42,171 bases of DNA from Komagataeibacter intermedius TF2 (GTDB lineage: Bacteria > Pseudomonadota > Alphaproteobacteria > Acetobacterales > Acetobacteraceae), in contig NZ_BANF01000026.1 in the NCBI RefSeq assembly GCF_000964425.1, positions 1-42,171 of the forward strand, written 5' to 3'. The position numbers and the translations under genes were made by a program. The notes beneath the pieces were generated by a model. The model searched no databases. It was not told the DNA's origin and saw nothing but the letters and a program-made list of their open reading frames with translations. Of the stretch, positions 1 through 9,980 are shown piece by piece. Position 1 is the first letter of the stretch; each line of letters begins with the position of its first letter.

Positions 1-44
1 TGTCACGCCGGAGGTCGCGGGTTCGAGCCCCGTCACTCGCGCCA
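1..44 (+). tRNA. tRNA-Asp(GUC), 3' part only
   Basis: The window opens inside a tRNA gene. Bases 2-4 are GTC in anticodon position, followed by the 3' half of the anticodon stem, a short variable loop, a T arm containing GGTTCGAGCC, the acceptor strand CACTCGC, a discriminator G and an encoded CCA at 42-44. GUC reads aspartate codons. The 5' half lies to the left of the window, so cloverleaf pairing of the acceptor stem cannot be checked here. Confidence 0.88.
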
Positions 45-72
45 TTACGGCACGGATTATCATATCCACATC

Positions 73-103
73 ACGCCAGACGCAGCCGCGCTGGCGTTTT
101 TTT
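73..103 (+). terminator. Rho-independent terminator after tRNA-Asp
   Basis: Arms ACGCCAG (73-79) and CTGGCGT (91-97) form a perfect 7-bp stem around an 11-base loop and run into seven T residues (97-103). It sits 29 bases after the tRNA CCA end and separates the tRNA transcript from the nuo operon. Confidence 0.85.
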
Positions 104-153
104 GTGCCCGTTTTCCCACACGAAAAAATGACAACAACAATTTGTGCCATCCA

Positions 154-242
154 AGTAATGGTCACATGATGTTGACGTAAATGGTCCGGAACATGTCCTC
201 ACAGTAATGTTCACCCAAGAACACGGTTAAGTAACTGTTCCC
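154..242 (+). promoter_or_regulatory. Upstream region of the nuo operon with repeated AGTAATGKTCAC-like motif
   Basis: Related motifs recur at 154-165 (AGTAATGGTCAC), 176-187 (CGTAAATGGTCC) and 203-214 (AGTAATGTTCAC), with a weaker version at 230-242 (AGTAACTGTTCCC). Start-to-start spacings are 22, 27 and 27 bases. The array lies in the only non-coding stretch that can hold the nuo promoter. A role as binding sites for a regulator of complex I is inference; I do not recognise the motif. No convincing -35/-10 pair could be assigned by eye. Confidence 0.3.
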
Positions 243-330
243 TGCATCATGTTGGGTCTAGCATCCTGAAAGCCAGAGATAAGTCGATAAAGACACCCGG
301 TGGCGTATTAACAGGTTGGGAACACGGAAG

Positions 331-696
331 ATGCATTCCGTTATCGCTGATTATTTGCCCGTACTTATATTCGGCTGCATTGCAGTGGTGATCGCAGGGG
401 CGATGCTGGGCAGCTCGCTGCTGTTTGGCCACCAGAAACCCTATGCCGAGAAAACGTCTGCATATGAATGTGGTTTCGAAGCATTCGACAATGCACGTCA
501 TCGTTTTGACGTGCGGTTCTACCTGGTCGCGATCCTGTTCATCATTTTCGATCTGGAGGTCGCATTCCTCTTTCCATGGGCTGTCAGCCTGTCACGGATC
601 GGGTGGTTCGGGTTCGCGTCCATGATGGGCTTCCTGGGCGTTCTGGTGGTCGGCTTCATTTATGAATGGAGCAAGGGCGCGCTGGACTGGGATTGA
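331..696 (+). CDS. nuoA: NADH-quinone oxidoreductase subunit A
   Basis: Small membrane subunit of respiratory complex I (NDH-1), which couples NADH oxidation to quinone reduction and proton pumping; NuoA helps hold the quinone-binding junction between the peripheral and membrane arms. The 121-residue product has the expected three membrane segments (about residues 7-30, 60-84 and 89-112) and the conserved loop Y-ECG-F (about 45-50), followed by the [15 protein letters not shown] block. The ATG at 331 is preferred: an in-frame TTG at 316 would only add five residues. It is the first gene of the operon, and nuoB starts 23 bases after its stop. Confidence 0.95.
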   Translation: MHSVIADYLPVLIFGCIAVVIAGAMLGSSLLFGHQKPYAEKTSAYECGFEAFDNARHRFDVRFYLVAILFIIFDLEVAFLFPWAVSLSRIGWFGFASMMGFLGVLVVGFIYEWSKGALDWD

Positions 697-719
697 GCAT
701 GACAAGGGGAGGCGCGCCA

Positions 720-1301
720 ATGGGCACCAACGATACATCCGGGCCGGACCGGCCTGCGGACAGCATTGCATGGAACCGCGAAATGCTGCCGCCGGGACCG
801 CAGCAGGATGCGGTGATCAAGGGCATTACCGGTGAAATCACCGAAAAGGGTTTCGTGGTCGCAAGCCTGGACAAGCTGGTGAACTGGGGCCGGACCGGCA
901 GCCTGTGGCCCATGTCCTTCGGGCTGGCATGCTGTGCCGTGGAAATGATCCATGCCTACATGCCGCGTTACGACCTGGACCGCATGGGCATCATCCCGCG
1001 TGGGTCGCCGCGCCAGTCGGACGTGATGATCGTCGCCGGCACGCTGACCAACAAGATGGCGCCCGCCCTGCGCCGGGTGTACGACCAGATGGCCGAGCCG
1101 CGCTGGGTCATCTCCATGGGGTCATGCGCCAATGGCGGCGGATATTACCATTATTCCTATTCAGTGGTGCGCGGGTGTGACCGCATCGTGCCGGTGGATG
1201 TGTATGTTCCCGGCTGTCCCCCCACGGCGGAGGCGCTGATTTACGGGATTCTGCAGCTGCAGAAGAAAATTCGCAGGACAGGGACAATCCGCCGTGGCTG
1301 A
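720..1301 (+). CDS. nuoB: NADH-quinone oxidoreductase subunit B (cluster N2 subunit)
   Basis: NuoB carries the terminal [4Fe-4S] cluster N2, which passes electrons to quinone at the base of the hydrophilic arm. The cluster ligands are visible: the adjacent pair in LACCAVEM, the Cys in MGSCANGGG, and the Cys in [11 protein letters not shown]. The product is about 193 residues. I chose the ATG at 720 because AGGGGAGG lies seven to eight bases upstream; an upstream in-frame ATG at 699 has only a poor ribosome site. The stop overlaps the start of nuoC by eight bases, so the two are probably translationally coupled. Confidence 0.95.
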   Translation: MGTNDTSGPDRPADSIAWNREMLPPGPQQDAVIKGITGEITEKGFVVASLDKLVNWGRTGSLWPMSFGLACCAVEMIHAYMPRYDLDRMGIIPRGSPRQSDVMIVAGTLTNKMAPALRRVYDQMAEPRWVISMGSCANGGGYYHYSYSVVRGCDRIVPVDVYVPGCPPTAEALIYGILQLQKKIRRTGTIRRG

Positions 1302-1968
1302 TCCCGTAAACATTCCCCCCGTCGCCGTGGCCGAACCGCGCACCGTGTCGGGCCCGCTGGGCGCAATCGCCTTTCGCCTGTCCACTGCCGTGCCCGGCAT
1401 TATCTCGGCAGGGATCGAGAAGGGCGAACTGGTGGTGCGCACCACGCGGCATCGCCTGCTCGATCTAATGACCATGCTGCGCGATGACCCGCGTTATGCC
1501 TGCCAGCAGGTCATGGATATCTGCGGCGTGGACTTTCCTGACCGGGCCGAGCGGTTCGACGTGGTGTACAACCTGCTGTCCGTTACCCATAACCACCGCA
1601 TCCGCGTGATCGTGACCACGGATGAAACATCCCCCGTGCCATCGGTTCACCAGCTGTGGCCCGCGGCCACATGGTGGGAACGCGAATGCTACGACCTGTT
1701 CGGCGTGCTGTTTACCGACCAGCCGGACCTGCGCCGCATCCTGACCGATTACGGGTTTGAAGGACACCCGCTGCGCAAGGACTTCCCGCTGACCGGTTAT
1801 GTCGAGCTTCGCTACGACGAGGACCGGCGGCAGGTCGTCTATGAGCCGGTCGATCTGGTGCAGGACTTCCGCAATTTCGATTTTGAATCCCCCTGGGAAG
1901 GCATCCTGACCCTGCCGGGTGACGAAAAGGCGCATGCCGACCGCCAGGACATGAAACGACAGGGATAG
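1294..1968 (+). CDS. nuoC: NADH-quinone oxidoreductase subunit C (30 kDa)
   Basis: Peripheral-arm subunit of complex I that packs against NuoD and shapes the arm near the quinone site. The 224-residue protein contains the family signature [12 protein letters not shown], followed by [14 protein letters not shown]. It is a separate NuoC, not fused to NuoD as in enterobacteria. It starts at a GTG inside the end of nuoB. An extra N-terminal stretch of about 20 residues rich in Pro and Val precedes the conserved domain. nuoD starts seven bases after the stop. Confidence 0.95.
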   Translation: MADPVNIPPVAVAEPRTVSGPLGAIAFRLSTAVPGIISAGIEKGELVVRTTRHRLLDLMTMLRDDPRYACQQVMDICGVDFPDRAERFDVVYNLLSVTHNHRIRVIVTTDETSPVPSVHQLWPAATWWERECYDLFGVLFTDQPDLRRILTDYGFEGHPLRKDFPLTGYVELRYDEDRRQVVYEPVDLVQDFRNFDFESPWEGILTLPGDEKAHADRQDMKRQG

Positions 1969-1975
1969 GCGACAG

Positions 1976-3232
1976 ATGAGCGACGTAACCCTTCGTAGTG
2001 ATACGGACATCCCCGACAGCATGCTGCCTGAAGATCAGGACGGCGAGGTTAAGCGCCATGTGGTGGAAATTGATTCCCACGCGCTGAATTTCGGGCCCCA
2101 GCATCCCTCCGCCCACGGCGTGCTGCGGCTGGTGCTGGAAATGGAGGGCGAGGTCGTCGCCCGTGCCATTCCCCATGTCGGCCTGCTGCATCGCGGCACG
2201 GAAAAGCTGATCGAATACAAGACGTATCCCAAGGCGCTGCCGTATTTCGATCGCCTCGATTACGTCTCGCCGATGTGCGAGGAGCAGGCATTCGCGCTGG
2301 CGGTGGAAAAGCTGCTGAATATCGAAGCCCCGGAACGCGCCAGGTGGATCCGGGTCATGTTTGCCGAGATCACGCGCATCCTGAACCATATCCTCAACCT
2401 GACCTCTTTCGGGCTGGACTGCGGCGCGCTGACGCCCGCCCTGTGGGGATATGAAGAGCGCGAAAAGCTGATCGAGTTTTATGAAGCCGCATCCGGCGCG
2501 CGGTTCCATGCCAACTACGTCCGTCCCGGCGGCGTGGCGCGTGACCTGCCCGCCGGGCTGGAGGAGCGCATTGCCGACTGGGCGCGCACCTTCCCCAAAT
2601 GGATTGATGACCTTGAATCGCTGCTGACCAGCAACCGTATCTGGAAACAGCGCACGGTGGGCATTGGCGTCTTTACCACTGAACAGGCGCTGGCCTGGGG
2701 CTTCAGCGGTCCGTGCCTGCGTGCATCGGGCGTGCCGTGGGACCTGCGCCGCAGCCAGCCCTATGACAATTACGACAAGGTCGAGTTCAACGTGCCCGTG
2801 GGCCGTCAGGGTGACTGTTACGACCGTTACCTGGTCCGTGTGGCCGAGATGCGTGAAAGCGTGCGCATCATCAACCAGTGTCTTGAGCAGATCCGTCCCG
2901 GCCCGGTGAAGGTGCGTGACCACAAGATCACGCCCCCGCCGCGCCGCGAAATGAAGCGGTCGATGGAGGCGCTGATCCATCACTTCAAGCTGTTTACCGA
3001 AGGCTATCACGTCCCGCCGGGCGCCACCTACACCGTGACCGAAACCCCCAAGGGCGAATTCGGCGTGTATCTGGTGGCCGATGGCAGCAACCGGCCCTAT
3101 CGCTGCAAGATCCGGCCCACGGGTTTTTCCCATCTCCAGGCAATCGACGAGATGTCGCGCCGGCACATGCTGGCGGATGCCGTGGCCATTATCGGGTCGC
3201 TCGACCTGGTATTTGGCGAGATTGACAGGTGA
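1976..3232 (+). CDS. nuoD: NADH-quinone oxidoreductase subunit D (49 kDa)
   Basis: Catalytic-core subunit that with NuoB forms the quinone-reduction pocket. The 418-residue product has the 49-kDa family blocks: [13 protein letters not shown] near residue 33, the HRGTEKL element, the ILNHIL helix, and the C-terminal [20 protein letters not shown] ending. The length is slightly above the usual 390-400 because of an acidic N-terminal extension (about residues 1-25). Its TGA overlaps a possible GTG start of nuoE. This subunit is related to the large subunit of [NiFe] hydrogenases but has no nickel ligands. Confidence 0.96.
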   Translation: MSDVTLRSDTDIPDSMLPEDQDGEVKRHVVEIDSHALNFGPQHPSAHGVLRLVLEMEGEVVARAIPHVGLLHRGTEKLIEYKTYPKALPYFDRLDYVSPMCEEQAFALAVEKLLNIEAPERARWIRVMFAEITRILNHILNLTSFGLDCGALTPALWGYEEREKLIEFYEAASGARFHANYVRPGGVARDLPAGLEERIADWARTFPKWIDDLESLLTSNRIWKQRTVGIGVFTTEQALAWGFSGPCLRASGVPWDLRRSQPYDNYDKVEFNVPVGRQGDCYDRYLVRVAEMRESVRIINQCLEQIRPGPVKVRDHKITPPPRREMKRSMEALIHHFKLFTEGYHVPPGATYTVTETPKGEFGVYLVADGSNRPYRCKIRPTGFSHLQAIDEMSRRHMLADAVAIIGSLDLVFGEIDR

Positions 3233-3237
3233 CCGAC

Positions 3238-3888
3238 ATGTCCGTCCAGCCCAACGCGCCTGATGGCGTGGAACCGACCCGGTTCGAATTTGATTCCGAG
3301 AGCGAACAGCAGATCGCGACCATCCTTGCCAAGTATCCGCCTGAACGCAAGGCAAGCGGCGTGCTGCCGCTGCTGTATGTCGTGCAGAAGCAGATGGGCC
3401 GCCAGACCGGCAGCGCGTGGATTCCCCGCGTGGCCATGGATGTGGTGGCCGCGCGGCTGGAAATGGCCCCGATCCGTGTTTACGAGGTCGCGACCTTCTA
3501 CCTCATGTTCAATACGAAGCCGATCGGCCGGTACCACCTGCAGGTCTGCACCACCACGTCGTGCTGGCTGCGCGGGTCGGATGACGTGACGGCGGCATGC
3601 AAGGCGGCAACGGGCATCCGGGCGTTTGGGGAGACCAGCGCCGACGGCCTGTTCACCCTGACGGAGGTCGAATGCCTCGGGGCCTGCGCCAACGCCCCGA
3701 TCCTGCAGGTTGATGATGATTACTACGAGGATCTGGACGGCCCGCGCACGGAAGAACTGATCGAGGCGCTGAAACGTGGCGAACGCCCCACGCCCGGACC
3801 CACCATCGACCGCCTGAACTCCGCCCCCGCCGGTGGGCGCAAGGTGTTGGTGGATGACGCGGCGCACAAGCCGCAGGGGCAGGGGTAA
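3238..3888 (+). CDS. nuoE: NADH-quinone oxidoreductase subunit E (24 kDa, [2Fe-2S] N1a)
   Basis: NuoE belongs to the NADH-input module with NuoF and NuoG and carries the off-path [2Fe-2S] cluster N1a. The thioredoxin-like fold with its four Cys ligands is visible: two in VCTTTSCWL and two in [10 protein letters not shown]. The product is about 216 residues with a charged C-terminal tail after the cluster domain. The ATG at 3238 has AGGTGA five bases upstream; an in-frame GTG at 3229, overlapping the nuoD stop, is an alternative start three codons earlier. Confidence 0.94.
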   Translation: MSVQPNAPDGVEPTRFEFDSESEQQIATILAKYPPERKASGVLPLLYVVQKQMGRQTGSAWIPRVAMDVVAARLEMAPIRVYEVATFYLMFNTKPIGRYHLQVCTTTSCWLRGSDDVTAACKAATGIRAFGETSADGLFTLTEVECLGACANAPILQVDDDYYEDLDGPRTEELIEALKRGERPTPGPTIDRLNSAPAGGRKVLVDDAAHKPQGQG

Positions 3889-3893
3889 GGATC

Positions 3894-5219
3894 ATGTTGC
3901 AGGACAAGGACCGTATTTTCACCAACCTGTATGGCCAGAATGACTGGCGGCTGGCTGGTGCCCGCGCCCGTGGCGACTGGAACGGCACGGCCGACATACT
4001 GGCGCGCGGGCCGGACGCCATCATTGCCGAGATGAAGGCATCCGGCCTGCGTGGGCGCGGGGGTGCGGGTTTCCCCACCGGGGTCAAATGGTCGTTCATG
4101 CCCAAGAAGAATGACGGACGGCCGCATTACCTCGTCATCAATGGCGATGAATCGGAACCCGGCACCTGCAAGGACCGCGAGATCCTGCGCCATGACCCGC
4201 ACAAGCTGGTGGAAAGCGCGCTGATCGCGTCCTTCGCCATGGGGGCGCATGCGGCCTACATCTACATCCGTGGCGAGTTCTATAACGAGGCCATGCACCT
4301 CCAGCACGCCATTGACGAGGCGTATGAGGCGGGCCTGATCGGAAAGAACGCCTGCGGATCGGGCTGGGATTTCGATTTCTACATCCACCGCGGCGCGGGT
4401 GCCTACATATGCGGCGAGGAAACCGCCCTGCTGGAAAGCCTGGAGGGCAAGAAGGGCCAGCCGCGCATGAAGCCGCCTTTCCCCGCGGCGATGGGTCTGT
4501 ATGGCTGCCCCACCACGGTCAACAATGTCGAAAGCATTGCCGTTTCCGCCACCATCCTGCGGCGGGGGGCGGCATGGTTTTCGGGGCTGGGGCGGCCCAA
4601 CAACGCGGGCACCAAGCTCATGGCCATATCGGGCCACGTCAACACGCCATGCGTGTTTGAAGAAGAGCTGGGCGTGCCCATGAAGGACCTGATCGAAAAG
4701 CATGGCGGCGGCGTGCGCGGCGGGTGGGACAACCTGCTGGCGGTCATTCCCGGCGGCTGTTCGGTGCCCATGCTGCCGCGTGACGTGTGCGACACCGTGC
4801 TGATGGATTACGACAGCCTGCGCGCCGAAGGTTCCGGCCTTGGCACCGGCTGCATGATCGTGATGGACAAATCCACCGACATCATCGCGGCGATCGCCCG
4901 GTTCTCGAAATTCTTCAAACATGAAAGCTGTGGCCAGTGCACGCCGTGCCGCGAGGGCACGGGCTGGATGATGCGCATCATGGAACGCATGGTCGAAGGT
5001 CGCGCCGAGATCGAGGAAATCGACATGCTGGAACAGGTCACCCGGCAGGTGGAGGGACACACCATCTGCGCGCTGGGTGATGCGGCGGCGTGGCCGATAC
5101 AGGGGCTGATCCGCCGGTTCCGTCCGGTCATGGAAGAACGCATCCATGCCTACAAGGCCGCCCATGGCGGCACGCGGCCCGTGCAGGTGCCCGCGGGCCT
5201 GGTTGAAGCTGCGGAGTAG
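3894..5219 (+). CDS. nuoF: NADH-quinone oxidoreductase subunit F (51 kDa, NADH/FMN)
   Basis: Site of NADH oxidation: it binds NADH and FMN and carries [4Fe-4S] cluster N3. The 441-residue product shows the nucleotide-binding [13 protein letters not shown] (about residues 50-62), the FMN-site [14 protein letters not shown], the [14 protein letters not shown] block, and the N3 ligands in [10 protein letters not shown] (about 346-355) with the fourth Cys in the later HTICALGDA. Start and length match the family. It begins five bases after the nuoE stop. Confidence 0.97.
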   Translation: MLQDKDRIFTNLYGQNDWRLAGARARGDWNGTADILARGPDAIIAEMKASGLRGRGGAGFPTGVKWSFMPKKNDGRPHYLVINGDESEPGTCKDREILRHDPHKLVESALIASFAMGAHAAYIYIRGEFYNEAMHLQHAIDEAYEAGLIGKNACGSGWDFDFYIHRGAGAYICGEETALLESLEGKKGQPRMKPPFPAAMGLYGCPTTVNNVESIAVSATILRRGAAWFSGLGRPNNAGTKLMAISGHVNTPCVFEEELGVPMKDLIEKHGGGVRGGWDNLLAVIPGGCSVPMLPRDVCDTVLMDYDSLRAEGSGLGTGCMIVMDKSTDIIAAIARFSKFFKHESCGQCTPCREGTGWMMRIMERMVEGRAEIEEIDMLEQVTRQVEGHTICALGDAAAWPIQGLIRRFRPVMEERIHAYKAAHGGTRPVQVPAGLVEAAE

Positions 5220-5224
5220 GAACA

Positions 5225-7291
5225 GTGGTAAAAGTAACCGTTGACGGTATTCCGGTCGAAGTGCCCGCAGGTTCCTCCGCCCTTCAGGCGTGCGAGGCGG
5301 CGGGCAAGGAAATCCCGCGTTTCTGTTATCATGAACGCCTGTCGGTGGCGGGGAACTGCCGGATGTGCCTGGTCGAGGTATCGGGCGGGCGCAAGCCGGT
5401 GGCGTCATGCGGCTTCCCCATAGGTGAGGGGATGCACATCTTCACCGATACCGAGGTCGTGCGCCGCGCCCGCCGCGCGGTGATGGAATTCCTGCTGATC
5501 AACCATCCGCTGGACTGTCCCATCTGTGACCAGGGCGGCGAATGCGACCTGCAGGATCAGGCGTTCGGTTATGGCGCGGACCATTCCCGCTACCGTGAAA
5601 ACAAGCGGGCGGTGACCGACAAGTACCTTGGCCCGCTGGTCAAGACGGTCATGACGCGCTGCATCCAGTGCACACGCTGCATCCGGTTTTCGACCGAAAT
5701 CGCGGGCGTGCCCGAACTGGGCGGGGTTTCGCGCGGTGAAAACCTCGAAATCACCAATTATGTTGAAAAGGCCCTGACATCCGAACTGTCGGGCAACCTG
5801 ATCGACATCTGCCCCGTGGGCGCCCTGACATCGCAGCCCTACGCCTTTACCGCCCGGTCATGGGAACTCAGGCGCACGGACTCGATCGATGTCTGTGACG
5901 CGGTGGGGACCAATATCGTCATGCATGCCCGGGGGGCTGCGGTGCTGCGCATCGTGCCGCGCATCAATGACGAAGTGAACGAGGAATGGCTGTCGGACAA
6001 GGGCCGGTTCGTGGTCGATGGTTTCCGTCGCCGTCGCCTTGACCGGCCATGGGTGCGGGTGGATGGCAGGTTGCAGCCCGCAAGCTGGCAGGATGCCTTT
6101 TCCACCATCGCCACGCGGCTGAAAAACGTACCGGGGGAGCGCATTGGCGCGATCGCGGGCGACATGTGCGACGCCGAAAGCATGATGGCGCTGAAGGACC
6201 TTATGGAAACACTGGGGTCCAGCAATATCGACTGTCGTCAGGACGGGGCGAAATACGATACGTCGCGCCGTGACTTCTATACATTCAACAGCGGCATTAC
6301 CGGTATCGAGGATGCGGACGCGCTGCTGATCGTGGGCGCCATTCCCCGGCAGGAAGCCCCCGTGCTGAATGCCCGCATCCGCAAGCGCTTCCTTGCAGCC
6401 GGCCGGGGGGGCTTTCCCATCGCCATGATCGGCGCACCAAATGCCGACCCGACCTACGCCGCCACGGTTCTGGGCGAAGGTCCGGATACGCTGGCGAAGC
6501 TGGCCGCGGGGGAACTGCCTTTTGCCGATGTGCTGAAGAACGCGAAAAATCCCATGGTCATTGTCGGTCACGGCGCACTGACCCGCCCCGATGGACAGGC
6601 GATTGCAAAGGCATGCTGGGACCTGGCGGCGCAGGTGGGGGCGATCACGACTGACTGGCATGGCTTCAACGTGCTGCATACGGCGGCCAGCCGTGTTGCC
6701 GGGCTGGACCTTGGCCTTGTCCCCGGATCAGGGGGGCATGACGTGGCTGGCATGCTGGATGGCGGGGTGGATGTGCTGTGGCTGCTGGGCGCAGATGAAT
6801 TCGCGACCGACCGCATCGGCCCGGAAACCTTTGTCATCTATCAGGGACATCACGGCGACGCGGGCGCCGCACGGGCGGATGTGATCCTGCCCGGCACGCT
6901 GTATGCGGAAAAGCCGGGAACCTACACCAATACCGAAGGACGGGTGCAGGAAGCCTTCCGCGCCATCATGCCGCCTGGTGACGCGCGGGAAGACTGGCGC
7001 ATCCTGCGGGCCTTTTCCGAAGTGGCGGGGCGCAAGCTGCCCTATGACACGCTGGAGGCCCTGCGCGCGCGCATGGCGCGGGCCAATCCCGTATTCGGGC
7101 AACAGGCATGGACGCGACACGGCACGTCGGACACAGCCGCGCCACAGGCGGGGCCGGTGGCGGTGTCCGCTGATCCGTTCCGCCCGGTCATTGCCGATTA
7201 TTACCTGACCCATGCCGTGTGTCGCGCCAGTCCCACCATGGAAACCTGTTCGGGGATTTATGTGCACCCCGCAATCGAGGCGGCGGAGTAG
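5225..7291 (+). CDS. nuoG: NADH-quinone oxidoreductase subunit G (75 kDa, Fe-S)
   Basis: Largest peripheral subunit, carrying several Fe-S clusters that relay electrons from NuoF towards NuoB. The N-terminal ferredoxin-like domain holds [15 protein letters not shown]; next come the HxxxC cluster motif [17 protein letters not shown] and the [10 protein letters not shown] ligands, then the molybdopterin-oxidoreductase-like domain without obvious molybdenum ligands. It is 688 residues long, normal for alphaproteobacteria. Translation starts at GTG (5225), five bases after nuoF. The ending, [13 protein letters not shown], is typical of the alphaproteobacterial form. Confidence 0.96.
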   Translation: MVKVTVDGIPVEVPAGSSALQACEAAGKEIPRFCYHERLSVAGNCRMCLVEVSGGRKPVASCGFPIGEGMHIFTDTEVVRRARRAVMEFLLINHPLDCPICDQGGECDLQDQAFGYGADHSRYRENKRAVTDKYLGPLVKTVMTRCIQCTRCIRFSTEIAGVPELGGVSRGENLEITNYVEKALTSELSGNLIDICPVGALTSQPYAFTARSWELRRTDSIDVCDAVGTNIVMHARGAAVLRIVPRINDEVNEEWLSDKGRFVVDGFRRRRLDRPWVRVDGRLQPASWQDAFSTIATRLKNVPGERIGAIAGDMCDAESMMALKDLMETLGSSNIDCRQDGAKYDTSRRDFYTFNSGITGIEDADALLIVGAIPRQEAPVLNARIRKRFLAAGRGGFPIAMIGAPNADPTYAATVLGEGPDTLAKLAAGELPFADVLKNAKNPMVIVGHGALTRPDGQAIAKACWDLAAQVGAITTDWHGFNVLHTAASRVAGLDLGLVPGSGGHDVAGMLDGGVDVLWLLGADEFATDRIGPETFVIYQGHHGDAGAARADVILPGTLYAEKPGTYTNTEGRVQEAFRAIMPPGDAREDWRILRAFSEVAGRKLPYDTLEALRARMARANPVFGQQAWTRHGTSDTAAPQAGPVAVSADPFRPVIADYYLTHAVCRASPTMETCSGIYVHPAIEAAE

Positions 7292-7296
7292 GCAAG

Positions 7297-8319
7297 ATGG
7301 CAGATTTCTTCTTTCATACCACGCTTGGCCAGCTTCTGCTGATCGTGCTGGAAACGCTGGCGGTGCTGGTGCCGCTGCTGCTGGGGGTTGCGTACCTGAC
7401 ACTGGCCGAACGCAAGGTCATGGCTGCCATGCAGCTGCGCAAGGGGCCGAACGTGAACGGTCCGTTTGGCGTGCTGCAGGCCTTTGCCGACGCGATCAAG
7501 ATGCTGACGAAGGAAACGGTGATCCCGTCGGGCGCGAACCGGATGCTGTTCCTGTTTGCGCCATTCCTGACGTTTTCGCTGGCCATGGTGGCGTGGGCGG
7601 TGATCCCGACGGGCAACGGGCTGGCCATCGCCAACATCAATGTGGGCGTGCTGTACCTGCTCGCGATTTCCTCGCTGGGGGTTTACGGCATCCTGATCGC
7701 GGGGTGGGCGTCCAATTCCAAATACGCCTTCCTTGGCGGGCTGCGCTCTGCCGCGCAGATGGTGTCCTATGAAGTGTCCATCGGGCTGGTGATCGTCTCG
7801 GTCCTGCTGGCGGTGGGCAGCCTCAACCTGAATGACATCGTGCTGGCGCAGCGCCATGTGTGGTTCTGCCTGCCCATGTTCCCGATGTTCATCGTGTTTT
7901 TCATCTCGGCGCTGGCCGAGACCAACCGCGCGCCATTCGACCTGCCGGAAGGCGAAAGCGAACTGGTGGCGGGGTTTTTCGTCGAATATTCCGCGCTGGC
8001 GTTCGGCCTGTTCTTCCTTGGGGAATACGCGAACATGTTCCTGATGTCGGGCATGGTCAGCATCCTGTTCCTGGGGGGATGGCTGCCGCCGCTGGGGATC
8101 GCGCCCTTTACGTGGATACCGGGGCCGCTGTGGCTGATCGCGAAGATCCTGTTCTGCCTGTTCGTGTTCATCTGGGTGCGCGCGACATTTCCCCGCTATC
8201 GCTATGACCAGCTCATGCGGCTGGGATGGAAGGTATTCCTGCCGTTCTCGCTGGCATGGATGGTGCTGAGCGCGGGATTCCTGATGGTAACGGGCCTTCT
8301 GCCCGGAGGAGCAGGCTGA
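7297..8319 (+). CDS. nuoH: NADH-quinone oxidoreductase subunit H (membrane)
   Basis: Membrane subunit at the junction with the peripheral arm; it forms part of the quinone channel and the first proton path. The 340-residue product has about eight membrane helices and the conserved cytoplasmic loops [17 protein letters not shown] and [20 protein letters not shown]. The ATG at 7297 gives MADFFFH at the start; the open frame extends further upstream inside nuoG but that extension has no family support. Its TGA overlaps the ATG of nuoI (TGATG). Confidence 0.96.
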   Translation: MADFFFHTTLGQLLLIVLETLAVLVPLLLGVAYLTLAERKVMAAMQLRKGPNVNGPFGVLQAFADAIKMLTKETVIPSGANRMLFLFAPFLTFSLAMVAWAVIPTGNGLAIANINVGVLYLLAISSLGVYGILIAGWASNSKYAFLGGLRSAAQMVSYEVSIGLVIVSVLLAVGSLNLNDIVLAQRHVWFCLPMFPMFIVFFISALAETNRAPFDLPEGESELVAGFFVEYSALAFGLFFLGEYANMFLMSGMVSILFLGGWLPPLGIAPFTWIPGPLWLIAKILFCLFVFIWVRATFPRYRYDQLMRLGWKVFLPFSLAWMVLSAGFLMVTGLLPGGAG

Positions 8320-8807
8320 TGGGTACCTTAAGCAAAGCCGCCCGGTCCATGCTTCTGTCCGAACTGGTGACGGGCATGAGCGTGACACTGAAGGCGTTTT
8401 TCAAGCCGAAGGCCACGATCAACTACCCATATGAAAAGGGCGTGCTGTCACAGCGTTTTCGTGGCGAACATGCGCTGCGCCGTTACCCCAATGGGGAGGA
8501 GCGCTGCATTGCATGCAAGCTGTGCGAGGCGACATGCCCCGCGGAAGCCATCACCATCGAGGCCGAACCGCGCGACGATGGCTCACGCCGGACCACGCGC
8601 TACGACATCGACATGACCAAGTGCATCTATTGCGGCCTGTGCGAGGAAGCCTGTCCGGTCGATGCGATTGTCGAAGGCCCGAATTATGAGTTCGCGACCG
8701 AAACCCGCGAAGAACTTATGTACAACAAGGACAAGCTCCTGGCCAATGGCGACCGCTGGGAAAGCGTTCTCGCCCGCAGGCTTGAGCTTGATGCCCCGTA
8801 CCGCTGA
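8319..8807 (+). CDS. nuoI: NADH-quinone oxidoreductase subunit I (two [4Fe-4S])
   Basis: Ferredoxin-like subunit carrying clusters N6a and N6b, which pass electrons to N2 in NuoB. Two classical motifs are present: [16 protein letters not shown] (about residues 60-75) and [16 protein letters not shown] (about 99-114). The length of 162 residues is standard. GGAGGA lies eight bases before the ATG, inside the end of nuoH. The C-terminus ending in APYR is typical of alphaproteobacterial NuoI. Confidence 0.96.
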   Translation: MGTLSKAARSMLLSELVTGMSVTLKAFFKPKATINYPYEKGVLSQRFRGEHALRRYPNGEERCIACKLCEATCPAEAITIEAEPRDDGSRRTTRYDIDMTKCIYCGLCEEACPVDAIVEGPNYEFATETREELMYNKDKLLANGDRWESVLARRLELDAPYR

Positions 8808-8885
8808 CACCGCACGGCGGATGCGGCGCAGGCCGTCCCCGCCATGCCAGCAGGAGGAAACATCCATGCGGCAGGAAGCTCACCC

Positions 8886-9659
8886 ATGATGACCCAGATT
8901 GTCTTTTACGTCTTTGCGGCGGTGCTGGTCCTGTCCGCCACCATGGTGGTGTGCGCGCGCAACCCCGTGCATTCGGTGCTGTTCCTGATCCTTGCGTTCT
9001 TCAACGCGGCGGGACTGTTCCTGATCGCGGGGGCCGAATTCCTCGCCATGACGCTGGTGATTGTCTATGTCGGCGCGGTCGCGGTGCTGTTCCTGTTCGT
9101 GGTCATGATGCTGGATGTCAATTTCGCGCAGATGCGTGAAGGCGTGCAGCGCTACGCGCCCATTGGCGGCGTGGTTGGCGGCGTGCTGCTGGTTGAACTG
9201 ATCATGGCGTTCACGCACTGGCGGGTGGCCTCCAACATCGGTCAGATCAGGCACCTTGTCCCCTCATCGTCCGAGCGCACCAATACGGCGGCGCTGGGGG
9301 ACGTGCTGTACACCCATTACATCTTCCTGTTCCAGTCCTGCGCGCTGGTGCTGCTGGTGGCCATGATCGGCGCGATCGTGCTGACGCTGCGTGACCGGCC
9401 CACCGGACGGCGGCAGGACATCGACCGCCAGCACGACCGCACATCAGCCGACAGTCTGGAAATGCTGCAGGTTCCGTTGGGTGCAGGGGTGGCGGCGCAG
9501 GGCGGCTTCCTGCGCCCGCATACGTCATACGACGTGGCGTCGGTGCCCGGCAGCTATGGCACCGAGGCGTGGCGTGAACAGCAGATGGCAGAAGAAACAC
9601 AGACCGCGCTGGTGGTCATTCCCCCCGCGGCAGGAACGAAAGGACAGGACAATGCATAG
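8886..9659 (+). CDS. nuoJ: NADH-quinone oxidoreductase subunit J (membrane)
   Basis: Membrane subunit with five predicted helices that links NuoH to the antiporter-like subunits. The start of the protein ([12 protein letters not shown]), the [17 protein letters not shown] segment and the [18 protein letters not shown] helix carrying the flexible bulge are typical. The product is 257 residues: roughly 70 residues after the last helix form a soluble tail rich in Ala, Gln and Thr that is not part of the usual core of the family. The tail keeps the same strong third-position GC as the rest, so it appears genuinely coding. It is followed by nuoK with an eight-base overlap. Confidence 0.93.
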   Translation: MMTQIVFYVFAAVLVLSATMVVCARNPVHSVLFLILAFFNAAGLFLIAGAEFLAMTLVIVYVGAVAVLFLFVVMMLDVNFAQMREGVQRYAPIGGVVGGVLLVELIMAFTHWRVASNIGQIRHLVPSSSERTNTAALGDVLYTHYIFLFQSCALVLLVAMIGAIVLTLRDRPTGRRQDIDRQHDRTSADSLEMLQVPLGAGVAAQGGFLRPHTSYDVASVPGSYGTEAWREQQMAEETQTALVVIPPAAGTKGQDNA

Positions 9660-9975
9660 CGCGATTGAGGGCATTGGCCTTGCGCCATACCTGAGCATTG
9701 GCGCGATCCTGCTGGTTCTGGGCGTGTTCGGCATTTTCGTGAACCGCAAGAACGTCATCATCATCCTGATGTCGATCGAACTGATCCTGCTGTCGGCCAA
9801 TATCAATTTCGTAGCGTTTTCAGCCGCCACCGGTGACCTGTCGGGGCAGGTGATGACGCTGTTCGTGCTGACCATCGCGGCGGCGGAATCCGCCATCGGG
9901 CTGGCCATTGTCACGGTCTATTTCCGTAATCGCGGCTCGATCGAAGTCGATGATATCACGATGATGAAGGGGTAA
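9652..9975 (+). CDS. nuoK: NADH-quinone oxidoreductase subunit K (membrane)
   Basis: Three-helix membrane subunit (107 residues, family norm about 100) that contributes conserved glutamates to the proton path. Visible are the [16 protein letters not shown] helix with its glutamate and the [17 protein letters not shown] helix with the second. The ATG at 9652 lies just inside the end of nuoJ and has AAAGGACAGG upstream. The frame stays open for a further 87 codons upstream, but that part is a shadow of nuoJ. Confidence 0.95.
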   Translation: MHSAIEGIGLAPYLSIGAILLVLGVFGIFVNRKNVIIILMSIELILLSANINFVAFSAATGDLSGQVMTLFVLTIAAAESAIGLAIVTVYFRNRGSIEVDDITMMKG

Positions 9976-9980
9976 GGGAA

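Noticed and set aside
1712-3355. Long minus-strand open frame of 547 codons opposite nuoC and nuoD
   Set aside because: It is antisense to well-supported complex I genes, has an Arg/His-rich composition typical of reading GC-rich genes backwards, and matches no family.
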